Shown: in pieces, positions 32,451 through 44,272 of the stretch | How the letters are laid out: every line of letters begins with the position of its first letter | Position numbering within the stretch: the first letter of the stretch is position 1 | Origin: Volutella citrinella | Taxonomy: Eukaryota; Ascomycota; Sordariomycetes; Hypocreales; Nectriaceae | NCBI GenBank assembly: GCA_034401135.1 | Contig: JAWZSP010000003.1 | Span: forward strand, 3,038,001 to 3,102,000 | Direction of reading: 5' to 3' | DNA length: 64,000 nucleotides | Program-made: the position numbers and the translations under genes | Notes under the pieces: generated by a model | Database searches by the model: none | Seen by the model: only the letters and a program-made list of their open reading frames with translations | Told to the model about the DNA's origin: nothing

Positions 32451-35203
32451 CTAGTACTCCTCGCTCAGCACCTTCTTCAGGTTCGCCATCTCCCCATCCC
32501 ACTTTGTAATCTTTGCTTGGCTAGCCTCCAGTTTGCCGAGAAGGTATGAGATGCGACCCGCCGTCTCGCCCGTCTGGCGCGGCAGTCCTCCCAGCAGAGC
32601 GAGTTCTGTCTCCACCTTGTCAATCTTGCGGCCCTCGGCTTTGGACATGTCGTTGAGGATATCGAGGTCCATCTTGGCACGGAGGACACGGTCCTTGAGG
32701 AGGACGGCGAACGCTGCCTGGTGAACTGGCTTGCCGGCAGTGATGGTCTGGGGGCGTCCGCGGTGAGCCTTGATGGCAATCAGTTCGGAGTTCGAGAGGC
32801 CATCGAGAGCAGCTTCGGCATCTGCAGCGGAGGCGGATGCAAAGGGCTCTGCGAGGAGGACCTGGTTGTATCGCAGCGACGGGTTCTCGGCGAGAGACTT
32901 GATCAGTTGCCACGCCTGCTGGGTCGTCCACGACTTCTTTTCAGCATCGGACGGCTTTCCGAGCAGGAACATGCGCACAATGTCTGTGGCCGTCTCCGCA
33001 ACGATGTCCTCGACCGCTTCTCTTGGCCTCTGGCCCGTCCGGAGACGGCGGGCAAAGAACTCGAGGTCTGTGAGACGGCCGCCGAGCGTCCGGATCGACG
33101 CGTCTAGCTCACTGAGGTTCAGGCGTCGGACCGGCGCCGGCTTCGTCTCCTCATCGGAATCCTTGTCTTCGGACTCCTTCCTCGCGTCGTCGGCCGCCTG
33201 AGCCTTGAGGCGACTGAGAATGAAGTTCCTTGCCACATCCGGAGCGAGGTCGCCTAGCGATACGGTGCGAAACAGACGGTCGGGGAGTGCCCGGGCAAGC
33301 GGCTTGGAATAGGCTGAGTCCGTAGTCAGGAAGATAACATGGGCCACATTGTTCAGCACGAGAGAAGCAGCCCAGTCGGCAATCTTATCGTAGACTATGC
33401 TGTTTTCCTCATTCTTATGCAGGAAGTTGTCAATGACTATTACCGGTCGCCGGTCGGGGTGGGCTTCCAGATAGGCGTCGTCGGATAGGTTGGCGTCGCT
33501 GTCCTTCTTGTGTCTTCCGGACAGAACCACGCCCTTCAGCGCAGAGCTGGTTGTGTGGAGGATCTTGCCGAGCTGGGTTTCGAGCGTCTCGGAGAAACCT
33601 GCCTTGACACCAGTGGTGCTTTGCACAGCAAGGTCAATCAGACTGCTCATGCTGTTAGCCCATGAGAAGACTGGACGATAGCCCACTGCCATAGCTAGTC
33701 TCTTGATTGTACCGGCCTCGCCCCGGGCCTCGACAATCCGCCGGCAGTCAATCTTGAGCACGTTCTTGCGTCCATCCAGAGACTGATTCATGATCATCTC
33801 CACCTTGCCAGAACCCCTGGGGCCTGTTACGACGATGAAGGTGTCGGATGTCTCATCGAGCCAGTCATGGACCTGCGCAATCACATCGCGGCGGTGGTTC
33901 CAGACCTCATGCAGGCTGTCATCGTCTGGCTTCTTGATTCCTAGGGTGAAGTTTCCAGTCTGCTTTTTGAACCACTTGTAGGCTTTGGAGTCTTTGAAGT
34001 CAAGAGACCGCTGGACGTGCAATTTGATGAAGAACTCTCGGATGGGATCGAAGATGACGACCGAAAGACCGGCAATGAGAGCAGCAACGGCTGGAATAAC
34101 GATTCGGGGGTGGCTGGTCAGCCAGTTCCAGATACTGTGGGCTTTGACGCGGCGTTCGTACGAGAGGCGCAGCTTGGTGCCACTAAGACCGCCTCCGAGT
34201 TGGGAGCCCACCACGAACCCGTGCATGCAATTGCGTGCCATGATGGAGTCCCTCATGAGTGGAAACCCGAGCAAGGCGTACCGGGGGATGATCTTTGAGT
34301 CTGCCGGTTGTGGAATGATGTCGGCAATCTTGCCATACTTGCGGAACAGTGTATATAGTGACTCCTCCGAAAGATCCTGGGGAGAGCTTGTGGAGTCTGC
34401 GGCAACAAACTCGACCTTGAGAAGGCTGGATGGGTATCGATGCAGGTCTTCAAGCCAGGGAGTGCCCTGAACGAGACGGGCTTGGACGCGGCGGAACGGA
34501 CTGAACCACGGCTTCAGGGGCCGGTCCTGCAGGTGCTTGGCCAGCGTTGCTGTTTGCGTGTCAGCTTTTTCAGAACAAGGCAATCCCAGAAATTCGAGGA
34601 ATTGATGCTACCCACCTTCAATCTCGGATGGATCCACGGCGGCATCGTGCCTGAACTTGACGTATGCGCCCCCTTCCTTGAGGTGAGGCACAATCTCTGT
34701 CACCTTGATTGGAAGGCTCTCGGGAATTGCGCTCTTGACGAGGCGGATAGGGTCCATGACGCCAAAGGAGGAGCTCTCGAAGCGCCTGAGCACCTCAGAC
34801 ACGTCATAGTCGGCTCTCCATAGCCAGGTGAGGGCGGTACTCAGGTTCAGGGGGAATAAGTCTAGCGGACATGTCAGCGACGGCACCAGCGGATTTGGGG
34901 AGGCGGGACCGTGTTGTTACTGTCAAAGAAGAGAATTGATTCATTAGAGCGAACCGCGATGTGGCCGCTTGTGTCGGGCGCCTGGTCCGCCGACTCGGGA
35001 ACAGCGCCCTCATCGGGCGGAAGTGCAGTCGTGCTCTGCCAAGCACGGAACGGCTGCCGGCGGAGGAGGGCCGGCTGGGCAACGCGACGGCGGGCAGCGG
35101 AGATTGAGAGGGTAAGTCCCAAGCCCGACGAGCGAGGTGCCGACAACAACAATGGTCGCCGCGCGGCTATGAGCAGCGCGGCCGTGCCAGGTCTGGGAAT
35201 CAT
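32451..35203 (-). CDS. YME2: Yme2, mitochondrial inner membrane escape protein 2
   Basis: Three exons (35203-34921, 34861-34616, 34549-32451) encode 875 aa, the usual size of fungal Yme2. The N-terminus is Arg/Ala/Leu-rich without acidic residues for about 60 residues (ALLIAARRPLLLSAPRSSG), a mitochondrial presequence. NESILFFDNLFPLNLS and KPWFSPFRRVQARLVQG are family blocks, followed by an RRM-like domain (about 220-310) and one membrane helix IVIPAVAALIAGLSVVIF (about 326-343). A P-loop ATPase domain faces the intermembrane space (VTGPRGSGK, about 417-425; VIVIDNF as Walker B-like). The C-terminus is a coiled coil. Yeast Yme2/Rna12 affects mitochondrial DNA escape, nucleoid number and inner-membrane homeostasis. 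A 10-codon upstream ORF ends on the start codon. Confidence 0.93.
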
Positions 35204-35232
35204 GCTGGCGGGCAGGAGGAAGCTCCGGGCAT
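35200..35232 (-). other. Upstream ORF overlapping the YME2 start (ATGA)
   Basis: On the minus strand an ATG at 35232 opens a 10-codon frame whose TGA (35202-35200) shares bases with the YME2 start ATG (35203-35201), giving ATGA. It would matter only if the mRNA starts upstream of 35232, which sequence alone does not show. Confidence 0.35.
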
Positions 35233-36351
35233 GCTGGCGCGGGCGAGTGAGCAGGGCGCAAGGCTACAGGAGCCCCCGGCGTGGTGTAGAGGGTTGGTGA
35301 GGCTCGATTCCGGCTCGGGTGAGCGGGAGGCGTCGTTGGAGGAGGTAATGGGAAGAATGAGGTCATGGTCAATGACGAAAGGTCAGTCGACGCGCTAAAG
35401 TCCGATAACCCCACGCCGCGGCTCACCCCCGGGCACCTCCCAGCTCGCCGGAAGGGGGGACCCACATCCCTTTCCTCAACCCTCCTTCTGCACCGGCAGG
35501 CTACTACTGCTATATAAGGTAATTACTCCTAGCTCAGGCTTGTGCCTCCTTGGCGGTCTGGCTAAGATAATCTCCGCGACTAGTCCGTACTCGTAGCTAC
35601 CATATACATTGATACCTTGGATACTAGAAAGTGTATAGGGATGCCATGGACATCATCCCGTATCCGCTAGGTTGATCCCGTATTCCCGTCGCCCCCAATG
35701 GCTTGGCATGTCTCTGCAATAGCCTATCAGTTCTCATCCATGCCCACAGGGTTTCGAGCCACGGGCCCATGAGCTACAGCATGTACCGGTGGGAACTTGG
35801 AAGTGCATTTAGAGTGTCGTCACCTGCATGAGCTGAACCCGCGCCAGATCCCGTTCCCCTTCCCGATACCGCCTCCCACTTCCCGCTCCCCCTTTCCCCA
35901 CAAGACCCCAGGCATGAACCTTGCCAACCTTGAATGTGGATGGCCCTGCCGAACTATATAATAATACAGGTCCCGGGCTCGGGGAATAAAATCGTCTCCC
36001 TGTCCAGAGCCAGTCATAAGCCACAGCATCGTCGCTCTCAGCACAGTCACGAACACACTAGCCCGCTGTTGACAATGCTCATCCTTGCATAGGGCAAGCT
36101 GCGGGTGTAATCACTATTCATGGCTGTCTCCTTGAGAAGAGGTATTGTTTAGAATTGATACAATGGCTAATTACAAGATTCGTTAGCGGGCACCAATCAT
36201 TCATCTTCGCCACATCAGTGCCGTGGAAGTGGCTGAACGCCTCCCCCAGTCCCAGTCCCAGCCGACCGCTTCAACTGCTGCATTAAACACCGTCATAGCC
36301 ACCCATACTCTCCCATCTATGGAGGGTAAGAAGTGCCTTTCTCCCCAGTGT
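35204..36351. other. Intergenic, YME2 promoter and TF 3' flank
   Basis: The 35204-35500 part is the YME2 promoter; 36070-36351 is the presumed 3' UTR of the Zn2Cys6 gene. Between them only short open frames without features are found. Confidence 0.5.
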
Positions 36352-38237
36352 TCAGTACACCGACGACGGTGATTCACCACCAGCTTCAGAAGATGCCGTC
36401 GAGGCATCAACCCACTCCGCAGCCAGGGCCAGCAGCTCGCTCTTGATCCGTAGCTTGGGAGAGCTGAGGGAGAACAGCTTCTTGGCAAGCTGCAGCACCG
36501 TCCAGGGCATCTTGTCCCACTCGAGGAGGTTGGCCTGCCGCGCTTCTATCATGGCCTCGAGGATGTCGCCCACCTCCTGACTATCCCAGATGCCTTCCCT
36601 GCGGCGCATGGACCGCAGTATCCGCACACCCCTCTCCTGCGTGCTCCTGTCATCGCAGGATGTGCATACCAGCGAGACGGCCGATATCAGGTCGGCGTCA
36701 AAAGCGAAGACGGGCTGCGATTGCATGCCGTGCGCCTGCAACGCCGCCTCGACCCGGCCCATAATCTTCTCGCATTGCTCTTTGGGAAAGTCATCATCAA
36801 GCGTCGGCAAGTTTAGGATAGCTGCCCATGATGCCTGATGCACCTCGAGGGTGCGGATCTTGGAAAGCTCCTGCTTGGAGATGGCACTTTCGTCCACCCG
36901 GTCCTTGTACTCCTGGAAGCGAGCGTTCCACTGATGAAACAGGCTTGCGCAGGGCATGAGCTCCGGGGGCGACGGGCCAAGGGTGACGTCGTAGGCCGGC
37001 GCCTCAGAGCTGTAGTAGCTGGGGGCCAGGGCCATGTAGCCGTTCTCCTGCAGATACCACCTGCCGCTGTCAAACTTTTCGATTGCGTGGAGTACCTTCT
37101 CTGCCTCGGTGGCGGACCGGAACGACTTGGTCTGTTCGATCAGAGCCACAGGGTTGCCGCCGTGGAAGTACAGGTCCGGGGCAACCTCGCCGCCAAGGTA
37201 GAAGTACATGTCGAGGCCCAGCCGCGAGAGCAGGTTGGACAAGTCGTTGAGGAAGTCGGACGTCCATGGTGTGCCGGGCGTGAACCTGGACGACAGGGTC
37301 CCCGTTGAGGCTGGGGATGATGCTGATGCTGACGTTGGATCTAGAGTCGCAGAGGAGGATGACGCTGACGACGACGATGACCACAGCGACGAGAGAATGG
37401 CCGCAGCGGACCGCAGATGGCCGACGGCTTCGGTATAGCGGCCCTGCAGGTGCTCGATGCATATGAAGATGACGCAGCAGGTGAGGACGACCTCGATGTT
37501 CGACTGAGTTGGCTCGGCCAGATACGACTTGATGTGCTGGATGGCCTGATTATAGTGTTGGACGGCAAAGTTCTCGAGGCGCAGGGTGGACTCGGTCGTC
37601 TCCTGGGGCGCCGACTTGAACTGTTTATGGGCAGCCCCCAGGGCACACAGCGCATACCGGACTGGCTCCCTGGCGTGGGCGAGCGGGAGGGCGTGGGCTT
37701 GCCAGAAATCAATGGGGCTGGATGAGGTCGCCAGGTCCTGGATGGTGCAGGAGCGGACGTGATGGAACATGTCCACCTCGGTAGGCGGGGCCACGAAGTC
37801 CGACAGAGACCTGGGGGGCGCCAGGGCCAAGACGGACGCTTTGCTGGCCAGCAGGACCTGGCCTTGGCCCTGGAGGCGTGCCACGGCCTTTGTCTGCGCC
37901 TGGGCCGTCGGTAACGGGTCTTTTGGCTTGGGCGTCTGGTAGCCGTCGCACCTGTGCTTGTCCAACTCGCATCTCAGACAGGTGGGCTTGCGCTCGTCGC
38001 ACTTTAGATGGCGGATCCTAGCGAGAGAGACGCCTGGATGAGATTCACAAACGACACATTGAGGGGGAGGGGGGGAGAAGGGCAACTCACTTGCTGCAGA
38101 GTCACCGTTAGCACACTACGCACGCGACTATCACGACAAGCATGGGAGAGTTACCAGGTGATGCATCCTGTCCTGACTTTGGGAGCCCTGGCCCGCGTCC
38201 ACTTCTTGGGCTTGGTCGTCGTCGTCTTCTTCTGCAT
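36352..38237 (-). CDS. Zn2Cys6 fungal transcription factor
   Basis: Three exons (38237-38155, 38093-38091, 38017-36352) encode 583 aa. The binuclear zinc cluster is complete only after splicing: CITCK, IRHLKCDERKPTCLRC and CDGYQ give the spacing C-X2-C-X6-C-X6-C-X2-C-X6-C at residues 25-52, preceded by basic PKKWTRARAPKVRTG. The middle exon is only three bases (CAA), supplying the last base of the second Cys codon and two bases of the next Lys. The C-terminal part is a helical fungal-type regulatory region with no narrower family I can name (FWQAHALPLAHAREPVRYAL, HYNQAIQHIKSYLA, VVLTCCVIFICIEHLQGRY). A Ser-rich linker sits near residues 200-240. The first exon stays open to an ATG at 38474, giving an alternative Pro-Ser-rich N-terminus; I prefer 38237. 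The nearest gene on this strand is the adenylation enzyme 2.6 kb upstream, but co-regulation is only a guess. Confidence 0.85.
38091..38093 (-). other. Three-nucleotide microexon of the Zn2Cys6 gene
   Basis: The minus strand reads CTCTGCAG|CAA|GTGAGT: an acceptor, three exon bases and a good donor. Upstream is TG|GTAACT (61-nt intron) and downstream GCTAG|GATCCGC (73-nt intron). Only with this exon is the second Cys of the zinc cluster restored; a direct splice across both introns gives Trp at that position. Confidence 0.7.
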
Positions 38238-38286
38238 CCTGACCGGGAGGCGGCAGCCGGAGCCTGTAGAGCTGGCGGCGGCGCCG

Positions 38287-38320
38287 GGAGACGGAGACGG
38301 AGACGGAGACGGCGACGGAG
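38287..38320 (+). repeat. Hexamer repeat (GGAGAC)n
   Basis: About five tandem GGAGAC-type units. On the minus strand they read as alternating Pro and Ser codons in the open frame upstream of the Zn2Cys6 start, and would be coding if the ATG at 38474 is used. Confidence 0.65.
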
Positions 38321-38490
38321 TTTGTGTCGGTGGCGGAGATGGCCCGGCCGTGGGTAGACGAGGGAGCGAGTAGGGGCCGAGTATTCGCTCGCATGGTAAG
38401 GTATTCACCGGGTATTCGCCGTGGAGGACAAGCGAGCAGCGGGCAACGGAGGGTCGTCGTCTCGTTCTCGCCAAGGAAGAAGCAGCCCCC

Positions 38491-38550
38491 GATGCCTGTT
38501 GCCGATGCCGATGCCAATGCCAATACCAATGCCAATGCTAGCACCAATGC
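38491..38550 (+). repeat. Hexamer repeat (GCCAAT / GCCGAT)n
   Basis: About nine to ten degenerate tandem hexamers. The open frames it creates on both strands are low complexity and look non-coding. It lies in the upstream region of the Zn2Cys6 gene. Confidence 0.65.
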
Positions 38551-40841
38551 AAGGGACCGGCAAGAGGCATGCCATGGTTATGTACAAGTTGGATTCGAGG
38601 GCCCGGGCTGGGCCTGCAACGGCCCGTCTGGATGGATGCAGCCTGGGGGGGAGGGGGCTTGGGCTTGGGCTTCACACTCACCGCAGGAGCCCACCCCCAC
38701 CGTCGCTGATGAATGTCTCGAGCTGGCTGCGAGTGGTCTTCCGGCTGGGTAGCCGAGTGCTCCTCCACCGTTGTACCGGTAGGCTCCTCACGTCGCTTGC
38801 CTGATGGCTGCTGCCCCCGCCAGGTCGCTGGGGGGTGGTCTGGAGACGACGCGGCAAGCCGCACCACCGTTGCAGACGGGGGGAACCACCAACGATCGAC
38901 GACCAACGACGGCCTGTGACTTACACCGTTGACATCTCCATTGCCCATCGTATTAGTGCCGGCAAGATTGGGGTATCCATCGCTACGGGCCCGGCTTGGC
39001 GGCCGCGTGTCCAAGATGCGCCCTCGGAGCCTTCCTGGTCCCCATCCAGCTCCAGCCGGAGCCAAACAACTGCCTTTGCCTTGCCTAAATGCTAAACAGC
39101 CCCCGAAGACCTTTTGTCAATCCAGATTTCAGAGTGTGGTGCCAGCGCGTTCCACGGCCAGCCAAGCGCCGTTCGGCAAGCCGCTATACGAAAGCACGAA
39201 TCAACGGGTGGCAGGATGGACCCGCAACGGAAACCTCGTCAGGGCGCAGCACGGAGCCGAGCGGGGCTGTTCTCTCCAGTGAAGCTGGCAGCAGCGGTCA
39301 TTGCCATGGTCATGGTCATGGACTCATGGCTAGCTCTCAATCAGCCGTCAATCAGCCGCCTCCTCTCCTCCACTCTGGCCCAGACCAGGGCCACCAGGAC
39401 CACCAGGGCCACCTAGGCGAGTCAACTCTAAACAGCTGCGCCGTGCCTCGGGGGGCCGGACATGCGTGGGCCCACTCGCGGAAGGTGCTGCGGAACAGTT
39501 GCTGCCATGAAAGTCCGACACAGCCCAGGACGGACTTGCCTTCCATATTATTATCGACCTCCATCACGGGCAATTCGGCACACCGTATAGCCCTCGAGGC
39601 CTTGGCCTTCGCACCGTCCCCAATGGCGAGCAATGGCGAGGTTCCTGGTGACTCAGCTCGCCGCGTCGTCCGGCGCCTAATTGGCGCGTCTACGAGATGC
39701 CCACGCCAGGCCTTGAGCAAATACGAACTCATGAAATGATGGCGATGACGAAGATAATGGGGCTGAAGACTTTTTTTGCATCAACCATCGTGACACTGAC
39801 AGGGAGCCGCCATGTACCCATGCCTCTCAGCCTCTTGGCACGTCTTTATGCATACCTCCAAGACTACAAGTAACCTACTAACTAATTGCTGCACTATACT
39901 TTAGCACCAACAGACATGGGGGGTGCGCCAGCGCAGCCACTTGCGATCCATGCAGAGGAAGCCTTACTGTAGGGCCGAGACCGTTCATGAAACAAGGGTT
40001 GTCACTGTGGCCGTGATCCACGTGGCCAGGGATGGAAATCGAAGGCTCTTCCAAGCATCAGATCAAACGTCCTGACGTGACCCCCCCCTCCGCCCCCCTC
40101 TCTCCCCCTCCCCTTCTCCGTTTCTCCGCTCCCAATATGTCAAAGATGCGCTGGATACGAATATTGATTTGCCAAATGCAGACCAGTGGCTTGGCATTCG
40201 GCGAGTCCAAACATAGCAAGTGTTGGGGCCACTCATATATACCCATGTTGCGTGTCTTGGCAATCAACGGCTGACATCTGAACGCTGACACATGAATGAA
40301 CGCTGACGTTGACGATGCCAGTGCTAGAAAAAACAGTCCGCCACAGGCCTCGAGCATCAGAATGACTACTAAGTCGGCAAGTTACCAGATCGTCGTCATG
40401 GGGACTGCGCTTTGAGTTCATCGTTGCTCGGCGTTCTCGGATTCCGACGTTACCAATCATGTTGGAGCATTACCACTCGCAGTGCTAGGAAGTACTATCA
40501 CCCTCCGGCCACTAGGTCCGTGTCTCACAGCGCCACACTTCTCCAGCCCAGCAAACATGCGCGGAGTCCGAAGTTCTCGGCACCATGTCCGCCGTCATCT
40601 ATTATTACGCATCTCTCATTCTGGACCCCGTCCCGCCCCTGGCAACTACATGACATGGCTCCTCCGGACTACCATCTCGTATTATGCAACAAACGGTCTA
40701 GCCTGGTCCAAGACGTACGCGTCTCTGCGCACTAGCCCCTCCGCTTCATGTCTCACAGCAGCATGCGGCATTGATAATCAGGGACATGTGGAGTTGCATG
40801 TGCCTGTCATTGATCCGTATACGTCCCCAAGAGGCAAGTGA

Positions 40842-42597
40842 TCACGGCGTGTTGGCATGTGTCCCGGCATAGATTTCGTCCAACCTGTCCCGAAGGTCTT
40901 CTTCCGCCATCCTCCTTCGAATGTTGCCCTTTATTGACGTCCGTGGCAACGTCCCTCGGGGCACAACCATGATGTGATTGGTATCCCGGATGCGTTCGTG
41001 CTCATATCTTCGCTCGTGGAAAGCCGTGATGCGCGTCAGAATATCTCCCTTGAGCCGCGAGACCTCGCCCTCGACGACACCATCGCTCCGTGGCTCGACG
41101 ACGAGAACTGGCGATGGCCGGCCGCTTCCCATGGCAATGGCTGCATCGATGAGGTCCGTGGAACACAGCTCCATCGCATTCGTCTCAATCGATCGAGTGT
41201 CGCAGCGGCAAGCGCCTTCCATCTTAATCCAGTCATTCTCCCGGCCCCTTGAGATGTACATACCCGGAGCGCCCTCTATAAATAGGTCGCCCGTGTGGAA
41301 CTTGCCAGTCTCCTTGTTTCGCAGAGAAGGGTGAGGGCAGTCGGGAGACTGAGGCAACACCACGAGCTCGAGAAGGTTGTACTCCTCCGTTCCGTTACCT
41401 GCGCTGACAAACTCATAAGAGGTCCCGGGGTACGGGAACAGCAGGTCAGCCTTGTCCCCCAAGCCTGGGGCAATCATCATGCTGCCGACCTCGGTGCTGC
41501 CGAAGCTATTTAGCAATCTGATGCCCTGTCCAATAATCCAAGACTTGTCGGCACCGTCGAGGGCATCCCCGCTGTAGATCACAGCATCGAGGCTACGGAG
41601 GGTTTCGAGTAGTGAAGCATCGCCGCGGGCTTTGCCTATCAGTTGGCTCAGATGAGGGGAGTACATGTTGAGCATCCTCAGCCCACACTCCTGCACCATC
41701 CTTTGTAGTTCGTGCGATGAGAAGGGGATACTCGTCGGTAGCACTAAGCAATTGCCTTGCTGGATGAAGATTATCAGGGCCGCCGTCGCCCCAAAATGAC
41801 AAAAGGATCCACTGTAGGTAAGTATGTCAGTAACGTAGCAGGGGGCAGGAGACAAGTTTGCTGTAGAGGCCGTGTATACCTGATGACAGAAATCGTCTGC
41901 TTGCCCGATGCCTCCTGCTTCCGTGACACAGTAGCCATCTTATCTATGTTGTTGTTCAACCATTCGGCCGTGTAGGGCACCAGCTTTGGGAGTTCAGAAG
42001 TTGAGCCTGAGGTATGCACAGTCATTACCACCTCATCACCGGTCGATGGTGTCCACAGCGCAGGGAGAGGTAGGCTCTCGAGGCTGAGCGAGAGGATGTT
42101 ATTCGCCGGAAAGCGTTGCAGCGGACAGTCGTGGAGTTGAGACTCGAAACTGGGCTCAAAGATGAGCGTCTCGGCCCCGCCCTGGCTGAGCAGCTCATAC
42201 ACCACTTGAGGATTCGCCATGGCGACTGTTAGAAGCTGTGGAATGAAGCCAGCTCTAGCGACTCCCCATATATGAATCAGATCCAGATACGATATACCCT
42301 TCAGCCTAGCATGGGAGCTTGTGTCAGCACCCGTCCGCTCCGCTCATAGGAAATGACCATGGCATACCATATCCCGACAACTGGTCGTTGGCCTGGCTCA
42401 GGCTTGGCAAGTTTATCAGCCCAATAGCGAGCTGAATCCTCGACATCCTTCAAAAACTGTGCAAAGGTGACAGACTCCCAGCCCTGAAGGTTAGATCCGT
42501 CATGGTCTGACCAAGTTGGGCGCCTCAAGGCGATGGAGGACGCATAAGTGGCGGCACTGTCCCTCAGGACCGTGAGGTGAGTCTTGAAAGGTGGCAT
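40842..42597 (-). CDS. Stand-alone adenylation-domain (AMP-forming) ligase
   Basis: Three exons (42597-42368, 42305-41880, 41811-40842) encode 541 aa. It is an ANL-superfamily adenylation enzyme most like the A domain of fungal NRPS-like proteins. Core motifs are visible: A3 as HTSGSTSELPKLVPYT (about 174-189), A5 as LLNSFGSTEVGSM, A7 as FHTGDLFIEG, A8-like GRENDWIKMEG and the A10 lysine in PRTSIKGNIRRRMAEE. The usual Gly after the Ser/Thr-rich loop is replaced by Ser-Glu, as in many NRPS-like A domains. The protein ends about 30 residues after the A10 lysine, so there is no carrier, thioesterase or reductase domain. It should activate a carboxylic acid as an acyl-adenylate and pass it to CoA or to a carrier in trans. 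Substrate unknown; no carrier gene is adjacent. Confidence 0.85.
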
Positions 42598-44272
42598 GGC
42601 GGCGAGATGGCAAGGGAAGGGATAGTTGCTTCTGGCGAGGCACAGGATGCATAGGTTCGCAGGGCAAATCGACTATTTAATCTGACGGGGCTGTCAAACT
42701 CTGACCACTCTGTTGGCTCGCGGGTGAAACTACGTCAGGTAGCAGGCTAAGCGCCGGTCCCTCGAGGCCAGCTGGGATCTCATGTGAAATGCATGCATGG
42801 TTTCCCCCCATAGGAAGCTGTTCGCAACCAACATGCTGGTACGGACGTATATCCTGTGAGATAAATATGGGCATAGTGGAGACCCATCTGCAAGTTGTCG
42901 GGGAAAAGCCCGGGGACCGCTTCATGAGCTGAGCTAGAGCGGGCAACGAGGTGTGGTCTGACCATATCTATTGGTGCTCGAGAGGGGTTCCCCCGCACCC
43001 CTGGTCCTTTACGCCAGTCAAGTTGCTCTTGCCAGGACCGACGCTACGGTCCTATGCGAACACTTGCGTGAACACTCCGGACAGCCGGATTCACCACATA
43101 TACCCACACGTATTGTTTCTGAGAGAAACCGGCACGCTGTCAGGTCGCCATGTGGCGCTTGCTGAGACGACTGATGATTTGGGGTGTTGTCACCTCCTCG
43201 GACAACGCTGCCGTTATGCCAATGAATATTCGGAGTATATCCAGACCTGATGGAGATGACATACGTGGTTAATATGCCATATGCAGCTAAATCTCAGATT
43301 CGCCTTAGCCTTGCGACGTGCAGCCGAGGCTTTCAGTCGCAGCTCTGATTTGGCCGCCGGGCCTGGTTCCGCAGCAGTTCCTCGAATTGACAGAGATGAA
43401 CTGCAGCACGCCATGCCATACAACACTCTTCACTCTTCACTCGGGTCTCTCTGAGGCGCAGAGCACCACCGCTCGAATAATCACCCACCCTTTGGTCTTG
43501 GTTCCAGGGCAATGCCATCCACGAGCTGAACAATCTCGGGCCAACCAGAGGGGACGTGGGTGGTGGCATCGGTCAGTCTGTTGGCCTCGCTGGACCGCGT
43601 GAGCCGAAGACACATGTTCGATGCGCAAGTTCCGAGACAGGCTAGGCCGCCCCTGAGGTGTCACTGCGCACAGGGCTCTGGGGCTTCTTTGAGAAACGTC
43701 CGAAAGGCTGGCAGCGTCGATTCCCAATTTATGACAACGCAGGCTCCTCCCGTGTCGCCCCGATATCAGGCCCCGCCGAGACGTGGGGCACGGGGGCCGG
43801 CCCGGGAGATCCATTTTCCCGCTCGGCGTAACTGCCGTGGTCGCTGCTGCTGCGCTCAACCACCAAAGAAAATCGTCACTGTACACAGTAAGCCAGAGCA
43901 GCCAATAGCCCAGTCGCGTGCGCCGCAGACTGCTGACCAGGGACGCTTTTAGATGCTGCCGACGCCATTGGACCGCGAGCCCTTCCTCCACGCCTGTAGC
44001 CATTCGCATCGCGACACTACCCGGCTCTGATACGACGCAGGCCCCCTCCCCGCATCGAAGCCTTCTCGTCCGGCTGCGCGTGTGCTGCCATTATCCATTA
44101 TCGCGGCTGCACCCCGCGCTGGGCTGTCTTCGGCCCATCCACCATCTGCCGACCTTCCCCTCCTTTCTCACACCACCATTCTCCTTGGTGTGCTTCTCGA
44201 TCTGACTGTCTGATCGATACTCTCGCCAAATCCAATCGTCAAAGTCGCAAACAGCACACACATCTATACACA
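42598..44272. other. 1.7-kb divergent intergenic region
   Basis: Lies between the start codons of the adenylation enzyme (minus) and the twin-CX9C gene (plus). The last 250 bases are CT-rich, a likely leader. No supported gene. Confidence 0.5.

Larger units (their letters stand above)
38238..40841. other. 2.6-kb interval with low-complexity DNA, no gene
   Basis: Holds the promoter of the Zn2Cys6 gene, two hexamer repeat tracts, and a C/T tract near 40080-40120. Open frames on both strands show only repeat-derived composition. No gene is supported. Confidence 0.5.
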
